NCBI GenBank assembly: GCA_029251265.1
Contig: JAQXDR010000003.1
Span: forward strand, 1-64,000
Length of the DNA: 64,000 nucleotides
Source: Pseudoprimorskyibacter sp.
GTDB taxonomy: Bacteria; Pseudomonadota; Alphaproteobacteria; Rhodobacterales; Rhodobacteraceae
Reading direction: 5' to 3'
The notes under the pieces were generated by a model. It saw nothing but the letters and a program-made list of their open reading frames with translations. It did no database searches and had not been told where the DNA came from. Position numbers and translations under genes: made by a program. Position 1 is the first letter of the stretch, and every line of letters begins with the position of its first letter. Positions 9,886 through 21,506 of the stretch are shown here, piece by piece.

Positions 9886-12141
9886 TCAGGTCTTGGATCG
9901 GCGGCGCTTTACCTTGGCGGCCTTGCCTCTGGCCCGAGCCAGTTTGCGCCGCGGCGGGCGGCCTGAACGTCCGGCACGACCCTCACTCATTGGCATGACC
10001 TTATCTTGAAGGGTCAGCAACTCAAGCCCGATCCCCCCAGTCACTGGCGCCGCATCGACCAAACGTACAGTGACCCGCAGACCCGGTGTAATCACGATGC
10101 CGCTGTCGGCTCCGGTTAACATGCCTGCATCGCGATCAAAATGAAAATATTCAGCCCCCAAGCGGGACATGGGGATCAACCCGTCGGCTCCGGTTTCATC
10201 AAGCTTCACAAATACGCCAAATCGGGCAATTCCACTGATACGGCCAGGAAATTCTGCGCCTATTCGATCTGACAAATACGCCGCAAGGTAGCGGTCTGTC
10301 GTGTCTCGTTCGGCCAGCATGGACCGCCGCTCGGTATCTGATATGTGGGACGCTGTGCTGTCTAACGCTGCGATATCGTCCTGCGTCAGGCCATCGTCCC
10401 CCCAGCCATGCGCCGAAATCAGTCCGCGGTGCACAACCAAATCCGCATATCGCCGAATGGGTGATGTGAAATGGGCGTAAGATTGCAAAGCCAGTCCGAA
10501 GTGACCGAAATTTGCCGGGCTGTAGTAAGCCTGCGTCATGGATCGCAAGGTGGCAAGGTTAATCAGATCAGCTTCGTCCCGCCCCGCCGCATCATGCAGC
10601 AATCGGTTGATATGAGCTGTCTTTAAAACCTGTCCCTTAGCCAGGACCAAACCGGCCGCCTGCGCCGTCTCGCGCAAGGTTTCCAGTTTTTCCGCCGGAG
10701 GCTCTTCGTGCACACGGTACAGCAGCGGCCAGCGTTTTGCAGCCAGAGTTTCAGCCGCACACACATTCGCCAGAACCATGAATTCCTCGATCAGACGATG
10801 GGCATCCAGACGATCTGCAAAGTTGACAGATTGTACCTTTCCATCATCGCCAAGGCGCACCTTACGTTCGGGCAGATCAAGGTCCAGCGGCTGGCGCCGG
10901 TCGCGCGCTGTGGCAAGGGCTGCGTAGGCCGCGTACAAAGGACGGATCACATCGTCAAGCAAAGGCTGGGTTCTGGTATCCGGCGCTCCGTCCATCGCCG
11001 ATTGGACGTCTTGATATGTCAAGGACGCCGGAGACCGCATCAATCCTCTGTGAAAAGCATGCCGCAGCTTGTTTCCATCGGCATCGATCACAATACGCAA
11101 CGCAATACAGGCCCGAGGCACGCCTTCGTGCAACGAACACAAGTCACCTGACAGACGATCAGGCAGCATTGGCACAACCCGATCAGGAAAATAGCTTGAG
11201 TTGCCGCGTTTGCGGGCTTCGCGATCCAGAGCACTGCCAGACCGAACGTAATGGGCCACATCAGCAATCGCCACCCAAAGGACATGCCCCCCGGGATTGG
11301 TCGGATCATCATCGGACGCCGCACAGCAGGCATCATCGTGATCACGCGCATCGACAGGATCGATGGTTATCAACGGCAGATCGCGCAAATCCAGACGGTC
11401 CTGCAGGCCCGCTGGTGCCATCTCGTCAACGGCAGCAAGCACGTCAGATGGAAAATCATCCGGAATTCCATGCTGGTGTATGGCAATCAGCGACACCGCA
11501 CGCGGCGCGGACGGATCGCCCAGACGGTCTGTGATCCGCGCGCGCGGCAACCCCATACGACCCTTGGGACCTGCCTGTTCGGCCTCAACCAATTCGCCAT
11601 CCCCGGCCTCATTGGTTAATCCGGCGGGCACGAGCCATTCTGTATCCGATCCCTTGTCAATCGGCAGAATGCGTCCGCCTTCAGCGGTCTTGCGGAACAC
11701 GCCGATGACCTTACGCGGGCTGGTTCCGATGCGCCGGATCAGGCGCGCCTGATAGTCGTGGTCTTCGTCTTCGACACGTTGCAAGCGGGCAAGTATCCTG
11801 TCGCCCGCGCCCAATGCCGGATCACCGTCCTGAGGCACGATCAGCACGCGCGGTTCTGGACCCTCTCCGTGCCATTCGACCGGCACGGCAAAAATATCGC
11901 CGTCGCTATCCGGAGCGGTCGTCCGCAACACGCTGACCGGAGGCAGCCGATCTGGATCACGATATGTGTTGCGGCGTTTTTCCAGGTGACCTTCGTCGGC
12001 AAGCTGACGCAACAGGCGTTTAAGCTCGATCCGGTCACTGCCCTTGATGCCAAAGGCCTTGGCAATGTCACGTTTGTTCGTCTGGGTGGGATGCGCAGCA
12101 ATCCAGTCGAGGACCTGCGCTTTACTAGGGATCTGAGCCAT
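9886..12141 (-). CDS. rnr: Ribonuclease R
   Basis: 751 residues from ATG 12141 (MAQIPSKAQVLDW), which has AGGGG five bases upstream. A GTG five codons earlier is possible. It is a 3'-5' exoribonuclease that degrades structured RNA. Order: N-terminal winged-helix (residues 1-60), cold-shock OB folds, the RNB catalytic domain with the metal-binding aspartates in DPVDARDHDDACCA, then an S1 domain (FPGRISGIARFGVFVKLDETG). The C-terminal tail is a lysine/arginine-rich low-complexity segment, as is usual for RNase R. The upstream DUF2064 stop is 30 bases away, so these may be co-transcribed. Confidence 0.95.
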   Translation of the reverse strand: MAQIPSKAQVLDWIAAHPTQTNKRDIAKAFGIKGSDRIELKRLLRQLADEGHLEKRRNTYRDPDRLPPVSVLRTTAPDSDGDIFAVPVEWHGEGPEPRVLIVPQDGDPALGAGDRILARLQRVEDEDHDYQARLIRRIGTSPRKVIGVFRKTAEGGRILPIDKGSDTEWLVPAGLTNEAGDGELVEAEQAGPKGRMGLPRARITDRLGDPSAPRAVSLIAIHQHGIPDDFPSDVLAAVDEMAPAGLQDRLDLRDLPLITIDPVDARDHDDACCAASDDDPTNPGGHVLWVAIADVAHYVRSGSALDREARKRGNSSYFPDRVVPMLPDRLSGDLCSLHEGVPRACIALRIVIDADGNKLRHAFHRGLMRSPASLTYQDVQSAMDGAPDTRTQPLLDDVIRPLYAAYAALATARDRRQPLDLDLPERKVRLGDDGKVQSVNFADRLDAHRLIEEFMVLANVCAAETLAAKRWPLLYRVHEEPPAEKLETLRETAQAAGLVLAKGQVLKTAHINRLLHDAAGRDEADLINLATLRSMTQAYYSPANFGHFGLALQSYAHFTSPIRRYADLVVHRGLISAHGWGDDGLTQDDIAALDSTASHISDTERRSMLAERDTTDRYLAAYLSDRIGAEFPGRISGIARFGVFVKLDETGADGLIPMSRLGAEYFHFDRDAGMLTGADSGIVITPGLRVTVRLVDAAPVTGGIGLELLTLQDKVMPMSEGRAGRSGRPPRRKLARARGKAAKVKRRRSKT

Positions 12142-12171
12142 GCGCGCCCCTAGCACGCGAAGCGAGGCAGG

Positions 12172-12759
12172 TCACGGGGTGATCTGTCGCTGTGGCAAAT
12201 CGGCAGCGGTATCTACGTCAGTCAATGTATCAACCAATGTGATCCGCATTCCCGGAAATGTGGCGCAGGTGTCTGCCAATGCGTATGGCGTGGACCAACG
12301 GACACCTCGCATTGCGCCAGTCGCAAGCGCGCACCCCCTGCGCACGCCAACCAGCCAATAGCCTCCGTCGGGTGCGGGACCGAATACAACATCCGCTGAT
12401 CCAAGAGCCCGGAACGCACGCGATATATGAGCGGGCTTGACACCGGGTATATCGCTGCCAATCAAAACCACAGCACCCTCTGACACAGACCTCAACTGCC
12501 GTCGCATACGATCCCCAAGATCCCCACGTCCCTGCGACACGCGTCCGAGACCCTTTGGCCATGTGCGATCAACCGCGCGGTCAGGACTGACTGCCAAAAC
12601 AATCCGCCACCTTGGATCACGCAACCGGCGCAGCAACCCCGCCACTTGATGACGATACCACCACACGGCCGCGACGGTTCCGATCCCGCGGGCAAGCCGC
12701 GTCTTAACACGCCCCGCACGGGGGGCTTTGACCATCACAACCAATGTTTTTTTAGGCAA
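12172..12759 (-). CDS. DUF2064 / TIGR04282-type glycosyltransferase-like protein
   Basis: 195 residues. N-terminus [21 protein letters not shown] matches the nucleotide-binding start of the DUF2064 (GT-A fold, MobA-like) family. The metal-site region appears as [16 protein letters not shown] and the acceptor loop as [15 protein letters not shown]. In some bacteria relatives act in arsenosugar synthesis, but no arsenic genes are near and the biochemical role here is unknown. The start overlaps the dapE stop by 8 bases, indicating translational coupling. Confidence 0.8.
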   Translation of the reverse strand: MPKKTLVVMVKAPRAGRVKTRLARGIGTVAAVWWYRHQVAGLLRRLRDPRWRIVLAVSPDRAVDRTWPKGLGRVSQGRGDLGDRMRRQLRSVSEGAVVLIGSDIPGVKPAHISRAFRALGSADVVFGPAPDGGYWLVGVRRGCALATGAMRGVRWSTPYALADTCATFPGMRITLVDTLTDVDTAADLPQRQITP

Positions 12760-13894
12760 AGTAGGCTTTCATAATACGTGTATATATTGCCTTGAGCTGA
12801 TGAATCTGGGCGATCTCTACCCTTTCATCGACCGCGTGCATGGTTTTACCAACCAGACCAAACTCTACAACCGGACAGTGATCTTTGACGAAGCGCGCGT
12901 CAGAGGTACCCCCCGTTGTTGACAACTCTGCCCGAACGCCAAGCTCGGCCTCGGCGGCATCGGCAACCAACGATGACAATGCACCCGGAGGTGTCAGAAA
13001 ACTTTCGCCGCTTATCTTGATTTTGACTTCGGTCTGGGTGCCGTTTGCGGCATCGGTATCCGCAGCCTGACGGCGCAACCACTGTGACAGATCGGCGCCA
13101 GTGTGACGGTCATTGTATCGGATATTGACGGTCATCTTCGCCTGTGCGGGGATAACATTTGAGGCCGGATTGCCTGTGTCGATTGTCACGATCGCAAGCG
13201 AAGACGGGTCAAAGTGCTCTGACCCGTCGTCTAAAGGTGCCGATGTCAGGCCATGTGCCAGCTGCGTCAGGGCATGAAGAGGATTCACCGCCCGGTGTGG
13301 ATATGCGGAATGCCCTTGTTTACCCACCACGGTGAACCAGGCCGTCAGGCTGCCGCGACGTCCAACCTTGATCATCTGGCCCATATGATCAGGACTGGTC
13401 GGCTCGCCCACCACACAAGCTGACATGCGTTCTTGTGCGGTAGACATCCAATCCAGCAAGGCCACGGTGCCATCCGTCGCATCGCCTTCTTCGTCGCCTG
13501 TGATCGTCAGGATCAGCGCGCCATCCGGTGGCGTCTGATCCACAAAATCTATCGCCGCGGCGACCCAAGCTGCCACGGCAGATTTCATATCGGTCGTACC
13601 ACGCCCGTACATAAACCCGTCTTCGATTTCGGCCCCAAAGGGCGCATGGGTCCAATCCGCGGGATTACCCAAGGGCACAACATCGGTGTGACCGTTAAAG
13701 CCCAGCGTACGCGAATGTCCCTGTCGACCCCATCTTGCAAACAGATTGCTCACCCCCCCCCGGTCCACACGGACACAAAAAAACCCGGCCTGCTCGAGCG
13801 TGTCTTGCAAAAGGACCAGCGCACCGCCTTCTTCTGGGGTCACAGAGGGGCACTGGATCAGGCCTGCGGTAAGATCAACGGGGTCAATGGGCAT
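12752..13894 (-). CDS. dapE: Succinyl-diaminopimelate desuccinylase
   Basis: 380 residues from ATG 13894 ([24 protein letters not shown]); the longer frame from 13924 adds ten atypical residues. M20 metallopeptidase-fold enzyme of lysine/meso-diaminopimelate synthesis. Metal-binding residues seen: [12 protein letters not shown] (His, Asp), [13 protein letters not shown] (Asp) and [12 protein letters not shown] (catalytic and metal Glu). The dimerisation domain follows ([24 protein letters not shown]), and the C-terminal GGTSDARF and [12 protein letters not shown] motifs match DapE specifically rather than ArgE. Confidence 0.94.
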   Translation of the reverse strand: MPIDPVDLTAGLIQCPSVTPEEGGALVLLQDTLEQAGFFCVRVDRGGVSNLFARWGRQGHSRTLGFNGHTDVVPLGNPADWTHAPFGAEIEDGFMYGRGTTDMKSAVAAWVAAAIDFVDQTPPDGALILTITGDEEGDATDGTVALLDWMSTAQERMSACVVGEPTSPDHMGQMIKVGRRGSLTAWFTVVGKQGHSAYPHRAVNPLHALTQLAHGLTSAPLDDGSEHFDPSSLAIVTIDTGNPASNVIPAQAKMTVNIRYNDRHTGADLSQWLRRQAADTDAANGTQTEVKIKISGESFLTPPGALSSLVADAAEAELGVRAELSTTGGTSDARFVKDHCPVVEFGLVGKTMHAVDERVEIAQIHQLKAIYTRIMKAYFA

Positions 13895-14114
13895 GGTTGG
13901 TATCTCCGGTAGGCAATGGGACATTCCTGCCTGTCCCGACCACTAAGGTCAATCAGATGCTGCGCAATCCTGCGCACATCAAAGGATGTTTGCGGGATAT
14001 CGGACCTATTTTGAGGGTGCAAATATGCAATGAAAGAGCGCTTATCGACCACAAACATGGCTCGGGCAGTGGAGCCACTTCGAACATGACCCATTGTCCC
14101 AGAGCCTGGTTGGC

Positions 14115-15002
14115 TTATGCCCAGTAAAGCCGCATAGGGTTGTCAACCAACAGCTTTTGCTGCTGCTTTGTTGTGCGTGCGATTTTCGGAATGAAATCCA
14201 CCAAGACCCCGTCGTCCGGCACATGAGATTTCATGTTCGGGTGCGGCCAGTCGGTCCCCCAAAGCACACGGTCAGGAAAGCGGTCGACCACAGTTGCAGG
14301 GAACGGGACCACATCGTCGTAGGGGGGGCCTGCCTTGGTCAGGCGCTCTGGGCATGTCACTTTGGACCAGATGTTTTCGTTTTCCTCCATAAGACGCAGA
14401 AAACGCTGAAAATCAGGATGATCGACCCCTTTGGTGACATCCGGACGCCCCATATGATCGACCACCAATACGGTCGGCAGCCGTTTCAAAAAGGGTTCAA
14501 GCTCCTCAAGGCTCTCGGCCTCGAAATACACGACAATGTGCCAGCCGAAAGATTTAATCTTATCGGCTATGGTCAGGAAAACCTCTTGTGGTGTCGCATC
14601 AACCAGCCGCTTGACAAAATTGAACCGCACGCCCCGCACGCCAGCCTCATCCATTTCGGCAATCTCGGCCTCTGAGATATCCGAACCGACCGATGCGATA
14701 CCCCGTGCAAGACCGCCTGCGGTTCGACAGGCGTCAACCATCGCGCTGTTATCCTTGCCATGACAGGTGGCCTGTACAATAACATTGCGGGCAAACCCAA
14801 GATGATCGCGCAATGCAAAAAGGTGATCCTTGCCTGCATTGCATGGGGTGTATTTGCGTTCGGGCGCAAAGGGGAACCTTGGGCTGGGACCGAAGACGTG
14901 GCAATGCGCATCCACCGCGCCTTTTGGCAGTTTGAAGTCAGGCGCTTTGGGGGCGGGATGAAAGACAAGCCAGTCGTCATCCATTTTTTGAAACTCAGTC
15001 AC
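14115..15002 (-). CDS. ligI: 2-pyrone-4,6-dicarboxylate lactonase
   Basis: 295 residues, GTG start overlapping the ligU stop by four bases. Amidohydrolase-superfamily enzyme that opens 2-pyrone-4,6-dicarboxylate to 4-oxalomesaconate in the protocatechuate 4,5-cleavage pathway. Visible active-site pieces: DAHCHVFGP (HxH), VVDHMGRPDV, and WGTDWPHPNM (catalytic Asp). Last gene of the galB-ligK-ligU-ligI operon, all members overlapping by 4-8 bases. Context with LigABC makes the assignment strong. Confidence 0.92.
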   Translation of the reverse strand: MTEFQKMDDDWLVFHPAPKAPDFKLPKGAVDAHCHVFGPSPRFPFAPERKYTPCNAGKDHLFALRDHLGFARNVIVQATCHGKDNSAMVDACRTAGGLARGIASVGSDISEAEIAEMDEAGVRGVRFNFVKRLVDATPQEVFLTIADKIKSFGWHIVVYFEAESLEELEPFLKRLPTVLVVDHMGRPDVTKGVDHPDFQRFLRLMEENENIWSKVTCPERLTKAGPPYDDVVPFPATVVDRFPDRVLWGTDWPHPNMKSHVPDDGVLVDFIPKIARTTKQQQKLLVDNPMRLYWA

Positions 15003-16111
15003 GGAAATACCCTTCCATCCATCAATTTGCGCGTGGTCCGAAGGATTGCAGCACTGCTGATACCGGCAGCAGCATCCAACTTGGCCACCACTGTCAGTTC
15101 GCCTGTGGGATGTTCCACCGACATATTTCGCGAGGCTCCCTGCCCGCGCGCGGCCAAGTCATATGCCGTCGAACCTTTCACCAGGCACGCAGTTGCCACA
15201 CTGACAGCACCAAGCACGCCAATCGCTTTGTGACAGCGGTGCGGAATAAATGTGCGTGTTGAAATCGCGCCACCGTTCAGCGGTGCGCTGACCATTGTCA
15301 TTTTGGGAACCGATTTCTGCGCCACATCGCCAAGGTTCATCAAGGGGCCACACGACAGGCGGATCGCCTCCAGTTTCGCGCGGAATGCGTCCATACCTTC
15401 CAGCATGTCCGGATCTTCCTGTCCGGAAATTCCCAGATCGCTTGCCCGCATGACGACGCAAGGCATCCCGTTATCAATCATGGTAACGGGGACGCCCTCG
15501 ACCATATCCTGCGCGTTTCCGGTCGGCAAAAGCGCCCCACAACTGGACCCGGCAGTGTCCTTGAACTCGATCGGAATGGCCGCCGAGGTATTTGGAACGC
15601 CGTCGATCCGCGCATCACCCTTGTAGGTGACCTTGCCGCCGGGCGTCTGCACCTGAGCCATGGCGATCTGACCGGTGTTCTGCATGTAGATCGTTATAGG
15701 TGTTGTGCCATCCTGCGCCTTAACAAGACCGCGTTCGACAGCAAAGGGGCCGACACCGGCAAGGATATTGCCGCAGTTTTGGGCATCCGTGACCGTGGCC
15801 TGATCGACGAATACCTGAAGAAACAGATAATCAACATCAACACCGGCGCGTTTCGATTTCGAAACGATCGCAACTTTGGATGTCAGGGGATCGGCACCGC
15901 CCATCCCGTCAATCTGGCGCAGATCGGGTGAGCCCATGATCCCTAGCAGGGCAGCATCGCGCGCGACAGGGTCATCTGGCAGATCCTCTTTCAGGAAATA
16001 CCCCCCTTTGGACGTACCACCACGCATCCACATTGCCCGAATGCCGTCTTGCATTGACATAGTTGAAAACGTGGGGGCGCCACCCAGAACCGGTGTGGAA
16101 GCTTCAGACAT
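14999..16111 (-). CDS. ligU: 4-oxalomesaconate tautomerase (PrpF family)
   Basis: 370 residues. PrpF/diaminopimelate-epimerase-like fold. It isomerises 4-oxalomesaconate between keto-enol or double-bond forms (LigU; GalD in Pseudomonas gallate degradation). Motifs: [18 protein letters not shown] at the N-terminus, [15 protein letters not shown], and [13 protein letters not shown], carrying the residues typical of the PrpF catalytic face. It overlaps ligK upstream by 8 bases and ligI downstream by 4. PrpF itself (2-methylaconitate isomerase) is the main alternative, but the neighbours support LigU/GalD. Confidence 0.88.
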   Translation of the reverse strand: MSEASTPVLGGAPTFSTMSMQDGIRAMWMRGGTSKGGYFLKEDLPDDPVARDAALLGIMGSPDLRQIDGMGGADPLTSKVAIVSKSKRAGVDVDYLFLQVFVDQATVTDAQNCGNILAGVGPFAVERGLVKAQDGTTPITIYMQNTGQIAMAQVQTPGGKVTYKGDARIDGVPNTSAAIPIEFKDTAGSSCGALLPTGNAQDMVEGVPVTMIDNGMPCVVMRASDLGISGQEDPDMLEGMDAFRAKLEAIRLSCGPLMNLGDVAQKSVPKMTMVSAPLNGGAISTRTFIPHRCHKAIGVLGAVSVATACLVKGSTAYDLAARGQGASRNMSVEHPTGELTVVAKLDAAAGISSAAILRTTRKLMDGRVFP

Positions 16112-16796
16112 ACGTCAGACCTTTGGCGGCCAACCGGCCTCGCATGTCATAGATATCCAGTCCCAGCTCGCCCGCTTCAAAGCGCGCGCGTTTTACGGCT
16201 TCATTGGCCTCGCGCGCACGTGCCTTTCCAAGCACGTCTTCCGCCTCTTCGCGTCTCACAACACAAACCCCATCATCATCGGCCACGATCACATCGCCGG
16301 GATTGACCAACGCGCCAGCACAGACCACAGGCACATTTACCGAACCAAGCGTTTCCTTTACCGTTCCTTGAGCAAAAACAGTCTTTGACCAAACAGGAAA
16401 TCCCATTTCCGTCAAATCCCTGACGTCACGCACACCGGCATTTATAACCAAGCCTTTGCAGCCCCGAACTGCGGCCGACGTTGCAAGCAGATCTCCAAAA
16501 TAGCCGGCATTGGACGGCGACGTCGGCGCCAGCACCAGTATGTCGCCCTGCTTGAGCTGCTCTATGGCGACGTGGATCATCCAATTATCACATGGAGGCG
16601 CAGAAATTGTCACCGCGCTTGCTGCAATACGGGCACCGGAATAGATGGGCCGCATATACTCCGCCAAAAGCCCTTTGCGTCCCTGAGCTTCATGCACGGT
16701 GGCCACACCGCAGTCAGCCAGACCGTCTATAATTTGTTGATCACAGCGTTCAATGTTCTGGACCACAACACCCACGGTTCCGACAGGCACGGTCAT
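16104..16796 (-). CDS. ligK: 4-carboxy-4-hydroxy-2-oxoadipate aldolase / oxaloacetate decarboxylase
   Basis: 230 residues. Class II (divalent-metal) HMG/CHA aldolase, RraA-like fold. It cleaves 4-carboxy-4-hydroxy-2-oxoadipate to pyruvate and oxaloacetate, the last step of the 4,5-cleavage branch. Visible: [15 protein letters not shown] at the N-terminus, [25 protein letters not shown], and the active-site [14 protein letters not shown] with the conserved Arg and Asp. ATGA overlap with the upstream galB-type gene. RraA proteins share the fold, but they are shorter and lack this context. Confidence 0.9.
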   Translation of the reverse strand: MTVPVGTVGVVVQNIERCDQQIIDGLADCGVATVHEAQGRKGLLAEYMRPIYSGARIAASAVTISAPPCDNWMIHVAIEQLKQGDILVLAPTSPSNAGYFGDLLATSAAVRGCKGLVINAGVRDVRDLTEMGFPVWSKTVFAQGTVKETLGSVNVPVVCAGALVNPGDVIVADDDGVCVVRREEAEDVLGKARAREANEAVKRARFEAGELGLDIYDMRGRLAAKGLTYV

Positions 16797-17527
16797 GTCA
16801 GCTCATCCACGCAAAAGGGAAAGATACTTTCAAAACCTTCGGCATACTTGCAATCACGGCCACCGGCCATGCCGCCGGAATTGCGTTTGAAATGATTGGC
16901 GCGTTGCTGGGCGACACGCGTGTAGAAATCCCAAAGGTGGATTTGACCCTCGTTGCATTCCATTGCTGCGCGTTTTTTGTCCCAGACCGCGGTGATATCG
17001 AGAAACACATTGGGCTTCCAGTGCATCTGTTCTGTCTGGTGCGGTTCAAACAGGTACATTTGCGGCGCACCAAGAACCTTTTGACCCGGATTATGTCCCC
17101 AAGCCTGCGCAATCATCCGGCACGTCAGGGCAAATTCCGTGGTTTTCATATGGTCTGTATTATACGGGTCCCATTTCGAATGCGAGAACATGAAGTTGGG
17201 CTGAACATCGCGGATGATATCGACCACCTGATTTTCATATTCTTCGGTGAACCGCAGAGGATAGTCCCCCATATCAAGGAATTTGATGTCATGTACGCCT
17301 AGCGCTTTTGCAGCATTCTCGGCCTCGCCTTTCCGGATGGCCTTGACCTCTTGCAGGGACTTGCCCTCTTTCCACAGGCGCGCGCTTTCTCCGCGCTCGC
17401 CGAAACTCAGGCAGGCCACTGTCACGTTATATCCAAGTTCTTGATGAAGGGCGATCGCACCGCCACACCGCCAAACGAAATCAGCCGCATGTGCCGAAAT
17501 GACCAGCGCGGTTTTATTGTCCGCCAT
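16793..17527 (-). CDS. galB: 4-oxalomesaconate hydratase, GalB type (PIG-L/LmbE fold)
   Basis: 244 residues. PIG-L/LmbE zinc-dependent fold, with [14 protein letters not shown] in place of the usual HPDD start and [19 protein letters not shown] carrying the second metal site. This matches the non-orthologous hydratase GalB of Pseudomonas putida gallate degradation rather than Sphingobium LigJ of the amidohydrolase family. It hydrates 4-oxalomesaconate to 4-carboxy-4-hydroxy-2-oxoadipate. First gene of the minus-strand operon; the promoter faces the disrupted LysR gene across 129 bases. Confidence 0.85.
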   Translation of the reverse strand: MADNKTALVISAHAADFVWRCGGAIALHQELGYNVTVACLSFGERGESARLWKEGKSLQEVKAIRKGEAENAAKALGVHDIKFLDMGDYPLRFTEEYENQVVDIIRDVQPNFMFSHSKWDPYNTDHMKTTEFALTCRMIAQAWGHNPGQKVLGAPQMYLFEPHQTEQMHWKPNVFLDITAVWDKKRAAMECNEGQIHLWDFYTRVAQQRANHFKRNSGGMAGGRDCKYAEGFESIFPFCVDELT

Positions 17528-17633
17528 ACCCGTGTCCTCCCCTATGTCTGTCTTTTGAGACTTACGTCACTCTAGTCGTGAAAGGCGCTACACCACCATT
17601 TCGATTATTGGCATATTTGATTTGATTTTGTTA

Positions 17634-17649
17634 TAGAATTGTTATTCTA
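17634..17649. promoter_or_regulatory. Inverted repeat between galB operon and lysR
   Basis: TAGAAT-TGTT-ATTCTA, a perfect six-base dyad with a four-base spacer, ending 7 bases before the LysR start. It lies in an AT-rich divergent promoter region. LysR-type regulators often bind AT-rich dyads and repress their own gene from such positions, but the site is not a strict T-N11-A box, so assignment is tentative. Confidence 0.35.
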
Positions 17650-17656
17650 ACGCGAC

Positions 17657-18889
17657 ATGCCAATGATAGACTTGCCGCACATTCGTTATCTTTGCGCGGT
17701 TGACCACGTCTTTATGTTGAAACGAATTGGCGCGGCTGCGGACTATGCCCATATGTCACAACCTGCCGCAACACAGGCCGTCGCCCGTGTAGAGCAGATC
17801 CTCGGCGTCGCTCTGTTTGATCGCCGTCCAAAAGGCATGTCCCGCACGAAAGCCGGCGTACTCTTCAAGCGGTGACTGGATCGCATACTGGCCCATTTGC
17901 GCACTGGCGACAGTCAAACGCGGCGCAAGGGATCGCGGACGCACCCTGACAGGAAGAACAAGCCGTTTTTCCCGTTTTGTACGCCGGTGCAACTGCGCGC
18001 CCTTTTGGCAATTGCGCAAACCGGGAGCTTTTAGCAAGCGGCACATTTGCTTGGTATCAAACAACCCGGTGTTCATCGCGCGGCGCGGGACCTGTCGGCA
18101 TTGGCGGGGTTCGAGCTGTTTGAACAAACGCGCGGCGGGGTTGTGTTGACGGCTGCGGCAGACGTCTTTGGTCAACAGGTTCGCCTGGCAATCAGCGAAT
18201 TCCGTCAGGCCCTCTCTGAGATCAATGAATTGACCGGACGTGATGTCACAAAAATAAATGCCTGGTCGCTGCCTTTGTCGCGCGTCACACTCTTGCCTGC
18301 GGCAATTGACGAACTGCTCAAGGATATCGGCGCAGGGGTTCAGGTAAATTGTGTCGATACACGCTATGACGTCCTGCTGCGCAGCCTTCGATTTGGCGAG
18401 CTGGACATTCTGATCGGCGCATTGCGCTTTCCTCCGCCGTCGCAGGACATTGAACAAGAGGTTCTTTTTGATGACCGCTTGGGAATTGTCACATCCCCAC
18501 GACACCCCTTGGTGGGCAACGCAAACATTACCCTAAAAGACACCTTGGCCTATCCATGGATAGCCCCTCCGAAAACCACGCCGACGGGTCGCTATTTATT
18601 CGAAACACTTAAGATCGCAGATCGCCCCAATACGCCCGTTCGGACGGTGTCCAGTTCAGTGGTGCTGCTGCGGGGACTACTGGCGCGCGGTGACTACATA
18701 TCCATAGCCTCGGCACAACAGATCAAGGTCGACGAACACATGGGCGCTATGGTGCAGCTACCGATCGACTTGCCCAATTCAGCGCGCCCCATTGGTCTGA
18801 CGTTTCGTAAGGATTGGTCCGCAACACCTGCACAAACACGTTTTCTAGAGATCTTAAGGCGATTGGGACAGAATACAGATACTCACTAG
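17657..18889 (+). pseudogene. Double-HTH LysR-type regulator with two in-frame stops
   Basis: One reading frame runs without shift from the ATG at 17657 to the stop at 18889 (410 codons) but contains TGA at 17873-17875 (codon 73) and TAG at 18032-18034 (codon 126). Before the first stop is a winged-HTH (LKRIGAAADYAHMSQPAATQAVARV...LFDRRPKGM). After it is a second HTH (LRALLAIAQTGSF, stop, QAAHLLGIKQPGVHRAARDLSALAGFELFEQT), then a complete LysR substrate-binding domain. LysR proteins of about 400 residues with duplicated HTH units are, as I recall, a recurrent minor class. Divergent from the galB-ligI operon and upstream of ligABC, it is the obvious pathway regulator. Each stop could arise by one substitution (e.g. 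CGA to TGA, TCG to TAG). An internal start after the second stop (18047) would leave a partial protein without a full HTH. Confidence 0.85.
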
Positions 18890-19021
18890 AAAATAACATT
18901 TTCAAATAAGGAAATCTGCAATCAAATTCGCTGTTTTGGGCGGATTTCGGTATACCTGTGGCATGGGTGACGCATGAACTTCAGGCGTCATAAAGACCAA
19001 AAGGAAGGTCACAATTTGCCA

Positions 19022-20252
<1,231 letters not shown>

Positions 20253-20262
20253 GGGAAAGCTT

Positions 20263-21207
20263 ATGAGGATTTGCGTCGCCGGCGCCTATGGTGCCTTTGG
20301 CCTCAAACATCTGGACGCTTTGGCAAATATCGAAGGTGTCAAGGTCACATCCGTAATGGGGCCCTCCAAGGATAAGATCAACGCTCTGGCGTCCCAGCGC
20401 GGCATCGCTCACGCGGCCACCACGATAGAGGACTGTATTGCGCGCGATGATGTCGATGCAGTGATCCTTTCGACGCCAACCCAAATGCATGCGCAACAGG
20501 CCATTGCCTGCATGGACGCCGGCAAACATGTGTTGATTGAAATCCCGATGGCTGACAGCCTTGAAGACAGCCAAAAAATCGTCACCAAACAGGAACAAAC
20601 CGGACTGGTCGCGATGGCAGGACAGGTGCGCCGGTTCAATCCTTCGCATCAGTGGATACACAACAAGGTCAAGGCTGGAGAGTTAAAGATCCAGCAGATG
20701 GATGTTCAGACCTATTTTTTCCGACGTACAAATACGAATGCCAAGGGAGAGCCCCGCACGTGGAGGGACCACCTGCTTTGGCACCATGCCTGTCACTCGA
20801 TCGATCTGTTTCAGTATCAAACCGGCGGGACGGCGGTCGAGGCCTTTGGGCTTCAGGGACCCAAGCACCCCGACCTGGGCATCGCGATGGATATGGCAAT
20901 CGGCCTCAAGGCGGCAGACGGCGCGGTCTGTACCTTGTCGCTATCATTCAACAATGACGGGCCACTTGGTACATTTTTCCGCTATATCTGCGACAACGGC
21001 ACCTACATTGCACGCTACGACGATTTATACGATGGACAGGAAAATCAGATTGATCTGTCCGATGTGGCTGTTTCCAACAACGGCATCGAGCTGATCAACA
21101 GAGAGTTTATCGCCGCTATCAGGGACGGCCGTACGCCAAACAGCAGCGTCGCAGATGTGCTTTCGGCCATGCAAACACTGGATCGGATCGAAAAATCCAT
21201 GTCCTGA
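20263..21207 (+). CDS. ligC: 4-carboxy-2-hydroxymuconate-6-semialdehyde dehydrogenase
   Basis: 314 residues. Gfo/Idh/MocA-fold NAD(P) oxidoreductase: Rossmann start VAGAYGAFGLKHLDAL, then VILSTPTQMHAQQAIACMDAGKHVLIEIP (with Glu replacing the EKP lysine region typical of sugar dehydrogenases). LigC oxidises the hemiacetal of the ring-cleavage product to 2-pyrone-4,6-dicarboxylate, the substrate of LigI. It follows ligB by 10 bases with AAGGGAAAG upstream. Position and the LigC-like sequence around the active site make the call firm. Confidence 0.9.
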   Translation: MRICVAGAYGAFGLKHLDALANIEGVKVTSVMGPSKDKINALASQRGIAHAATTIEDCIARDDVDAVILSTPTQMHAQQAIACMDAGKHVLIEIPMADSLEDSQKIVTKQEQTGLVAMAGQVRRFNPSHQWIHNKVKAGELKIQQMDVQTYFFRRTNTNAKGEPRTWRDHLLWHHACHSIDLFQYQTGGTAVEAFGLQGPKHPDLGIAMDMAIGLKAADGAVCTLSLSFNNDGPLGTFFRYICDNGTYIARYDDLYDGQENQIDLSDVAVSNNGIELINREFIAAIRDGRTPNSSVADVLSAMQTLDRIEKSMS

Positions 21208-21506
21208 TCCAGACGCGCTTCGTACAACGTGACGCGCTATAACCCGCCTTGGTCCAGCGCATCTGCCGATGGGCGGGCAAAGCCCGACAGATCGCTGATC
21301 ACGCAAATCGACAGGGTCAAAGCCACAAAACCTTGAGGCACCCCGAAACATTTTGCGCTGGCCTGTTTCATCATCTAAATCGGACGTGACGCCAAAGCGA
21401 CATGTTCAGATGTAAGCATACAGGCCCCCCTCTCCACTTTGGCATGATTTAAAGTGCAATTATTGCGCAAGGTCGGCGATTTGGCTGGCGCGATATGAGG
21501 ATTTTA
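21208..21506. other. Gap after ligC, no gene seen
   Basis: About 300 bases between ligC and the IS3 remnant. I see no open frame resembling a protein and no clear intrinsic terminator. It probably contains the decayed left flank of the inserted element. Confidence 0.5.

Noticed and set aside
17756-18505. 249-codon minus-strand frame across the LysR gene
   Set aside because: It is open only because it is antisense to LysR coding sequence; the plus-strand product clearly has HTH and substrate-binding domains.
18949-18956. GGTATACC palindrome upstream of ligA as a GntR site
   Set aside because: Only the six-base core GTATAC is shared with the glx operators; such hexamers are expected by chance about a dozen times in the window.
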